Source of the DNA: Rhizomucor pusillus
Lineage: Eukaryota > Mucoromycota > Mucoromycetes > Mucorales > Lichtheimiaceae
Direction of reading: 5' to 3'
Assembly: GCA_900175165.2 (NCBI GenBank)
Contig: FWWN02000593.1
Span: 827-42,262, forward strand
DNA length: 41,436 nucleotides
The position numbers and the translations under genes were made by a program. Positions 39,470 through 41,436 of the stretch are shown here, piece by piece. The notes under the pieces were generated by a model. The model was not told the origin of the DNA. It saw nothing but the letters and a program-made list of their open reading frames with translations, and did not search any database. Numbering within the stretch: the stretch's first letter is position 1; each line of letters begins with the position of its first letter.

Positions 39470-41436
39470 TCAACTGCTTTGCTTTCTTTTGGACCTTTCG
39501 TCATATATTTCGAAAGCGGATTTTATTCGTTTAGTTGACGATCGACTTTTCAAGGATCGTGCTCGCACAGGCAGCTTAATTTCCAAATGGGCATCTTCTA
39601 CATCCAAGATGCTTTTTAACTTGCTAATTAACTGCATACGTTCTTGATTTGTTCCTTGTTCGAGTTTATCGTCCAACTTGCCTAGTAGCTTGATACCCTC
39701 ACTCATCATAATCGACTTTGTTCTGTTTCCCGTTTCAAGCGTTTCTGCATTTTGATCGTCACCGAATTCTAATTTATTGTGTAATAGATAATGTAAACAC
39801 CGCATTCATTTATTATCCTTTCTAGCAATCTTTCCGTTCTGTATTACTATTAGTACTAGTAGCATCCGTTTTGGCGTACTTTACAGAAAGTTCTTCATCC
39901 AAACTCCATCGAAGATCAATCATATCCAAAGTGACAGGAGAGGAATCCCGAGGCAGCAAGTGATAGCAAGGTAGCCTGAATTGAACTCGAACAGGGCATT
40001 GACATGCTTCATAGTCTGTTGACCACGCATCAGCAAGCTGCTCGATAATCCTATCATACGCGAAACGAGAAATCTTTCCGCACACTGGTTCCATTCCCTT
40101 TGCAAAAAAGGTCCCAACAAGTTTTGGGTTATGTCCAAGCTTTTCCAAATCCTTACGGTAGCCGAAGGCATCTTCCTGTTATAATTATTCATAATAGCCC
40201 ATCATCAGTACTATATACAAAGCATTGTCTCCGTTCATTCGCTTATACTTTTCATTCTTCATCGATATCATTTTTCTCCAAAACATACCAGCCCCTTATA
40301 TTATCGGTTAATATTAGCAAAAGCTTTATCGAAGTTGACATTGGATCTCCTCAGAATGTTCTTGATGTTCGAGTGGATGCCTTCCACTCTACTGGTTGTA
40401 ATATTTCCGAAATGAGGGACTTCGTTGACGTACAGGACTACCAATTTCTCTTTGAAAGTCGTCATCCTAGGAAATAGAAAGCATAGAAACTATCATGTAA
40501 TCAGAAGAAACATCATAAAGCCGAAGATAATGCTTCGTTCTTCTCATTACCGCTCAAAGTACTCCTTGCATTTGGTTCCATTATCCCGAGAGTACTTGAT
40601 GTCATTGTTGAATTGTTTTAAAACAGCATCAAAATCGGACCGATGGAATGACTTGTACATCGATTGTAAAGAAGATTCGACTTGAGACCACTTATCCTTT
40701 CGGGATTCATCGAAATGCTTCGCCAAGTAGATCTTGAAATTACGATGTACATGAAGCTGGCAAAGAAGGTGGTTGCTGAAGGAAACACGGCGTTGATTGC
40801 ATTGATCAGCGCTTGTTCATTATCGGAAACAATGACATTGGGCAAGACAGTAGAATGTCCATTTTCGTACACCATTTCCGATAGTTTTTGGATAATCCAA
40901 GTATAGGAATCGGTCTTTTCGTTCGATATCCAAGCGCCCGCAACAGCAAAGGTGGCAAGACGGTGACGATCAAGCCCAACATTGTTCACGCCGACGATGT
41001 TAACGAGTGGAAGTTTGTATATGTTGGTTTTATACGTTGCATCGATAACCAGAACTTCTGATAAGCGACGAGCACGCTGTATGCAGTTATCGTGAGTGAA
41101 AAAGAAAGATGTTACGTGACCCTTGTCAACATCGTATGCGATGTGGTACCCAGCTGATTCCAGTTTGATGATAAATTTTCGCATATCTTTGGAGTCACTG
41201 TATGTCAACCCATCAAAACGTCGACGAGTATTAGAGATATCCTTTGCGACAGTCTGGATTTCAGGATAACGAGCGTTGATAGTATCGACGATAACCTTGT
41301 TAGTGGCATTTTGTTCGACAAGTTGTAAGGCAAGTTCTAACTGTTCGTCGTTCATTTTTCTATGAGCTGCATAGGTCGAAAGAGACATCGCAAGTGGATG
41401 GTTATGCTCGTTATGCATCTTCTCCAGGACCCATTG
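39470..41436 (-). pseudogene. Mutator-like element transposase (MULE DDE domain + SWIM zinc finger), decayed, cut by window end
   Basis: From the right edge leftwards: HNEHNHPLAMSLSTYAAHRK (end of a FAR1/GCM-type zinc-binding N-domain), RRLSEVLVIDATYKTNIYKL with the first catalytic Asp, VIVSDNEQALINAINAVF with the second Asp, and, one frame over, LLCQLHVHRNFKIYLAKHFD with the CxxH pair. An 84-nt GT-AG intron (40467-40550) joins EYFER to MTTFKEKL, then TTSRVEGIHSNIKNIL carries the catalytic Glu. Further left are EDAFGYRKDLEKLGHNPK, CGKISRFAYDRI and CQCPVRVQFRLPCYHLL, a SWIM finger (CxC...CxH), then a Lys/Arg-rich end. Frameshifts near 40758-40775 and unspliceable stops near 40310 and 39822 make it inactive as sequenced. 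Confidence 0.8.

Overview
The window is a piece of a fungal nuclear genome, most likely from an early-diverging fungus and probably Mucoromycota (Mucorales-like). That placement is an inference. Reasons: dense protein genes with many short phase-consistent introns (about 36-100 nt), eukaryotic ribosomal, RNA-polymerase and mitochondrial genes, intron-bearing tRNA, a Fanzor-type zinc-ribbon relic, a Mutator-like transposase, and serine- and polyQ-rich single-exon genes. All exon borders were read by hand from splice signals, reading frame and family conservation; no transcript data were available.

Layout. 0-0.6 kb: relic of a Fanzor/TnpB-like nuclease. 1.1-4.8 kb: ribosomal protein uS8 (RPS22), divergent Pescadillo (NOP7) and an uncharacterised 239-aa protein. 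4.9-9.0 kb: a head-to-head pair, FAM50/XAP5 and nibrin (NBS1), 83 bp apart. 9.1-10.9 kb: RTG2-like Ppx/GppA protein. 11.8-13.0 kb: a protein with a probable WWE domain and a 25-residue polyQ tract. 13.0-15.6 kb: mostly unassigned. 15.6-19.6 kb: complex I subunit NDUFS4 and, convergent, an 11-exon peroxisomal Lon protease ending in SHL. 20.7-22.2 kb: a 514-aa C-terminal membrane protein. 22.4-25.3 kb: RPB10 and two mitoribosomal proteins (uL5m, uL1m). 26-28 kb: PMP3-like peptide and a SWF1-like DHHC palmitoyltransferase. 28.2-30.7 kb: transposase fossil, AT-rich spacer and tRNA-Phe(GAA). 30.7-34.7 kb: ER cyclophilin (HIEL), a short COG5-like protein, exosome subunit MTR3 and a histidine phosphatase. 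35-41.4 kb: transposon graveyard with a broken Tnp2-like element, tRNA-Ile(UAU) with an intron, and a decayed multi-exon Mutator-like transposase (DDE + SWIM finger) followed by an OTU-protease-like frame.

The genes do not form one pathway. Many serve gene expression: cytosolic and mitochondrial ribosome, ribosome assembly, exosome, RNA polymerase. Others serve organelles: Lon, NDUFS4, COG5-like, cyclophilin, DHHC.

The observations most worth a second look are the unusual number of GC-AG introns (three forced by reading frame, a fourth likely), the Mutator-like element with an adjacent OTU-type frame, and the truncated COG5-like gene. I did not find a clearly new defence or metabolic system.
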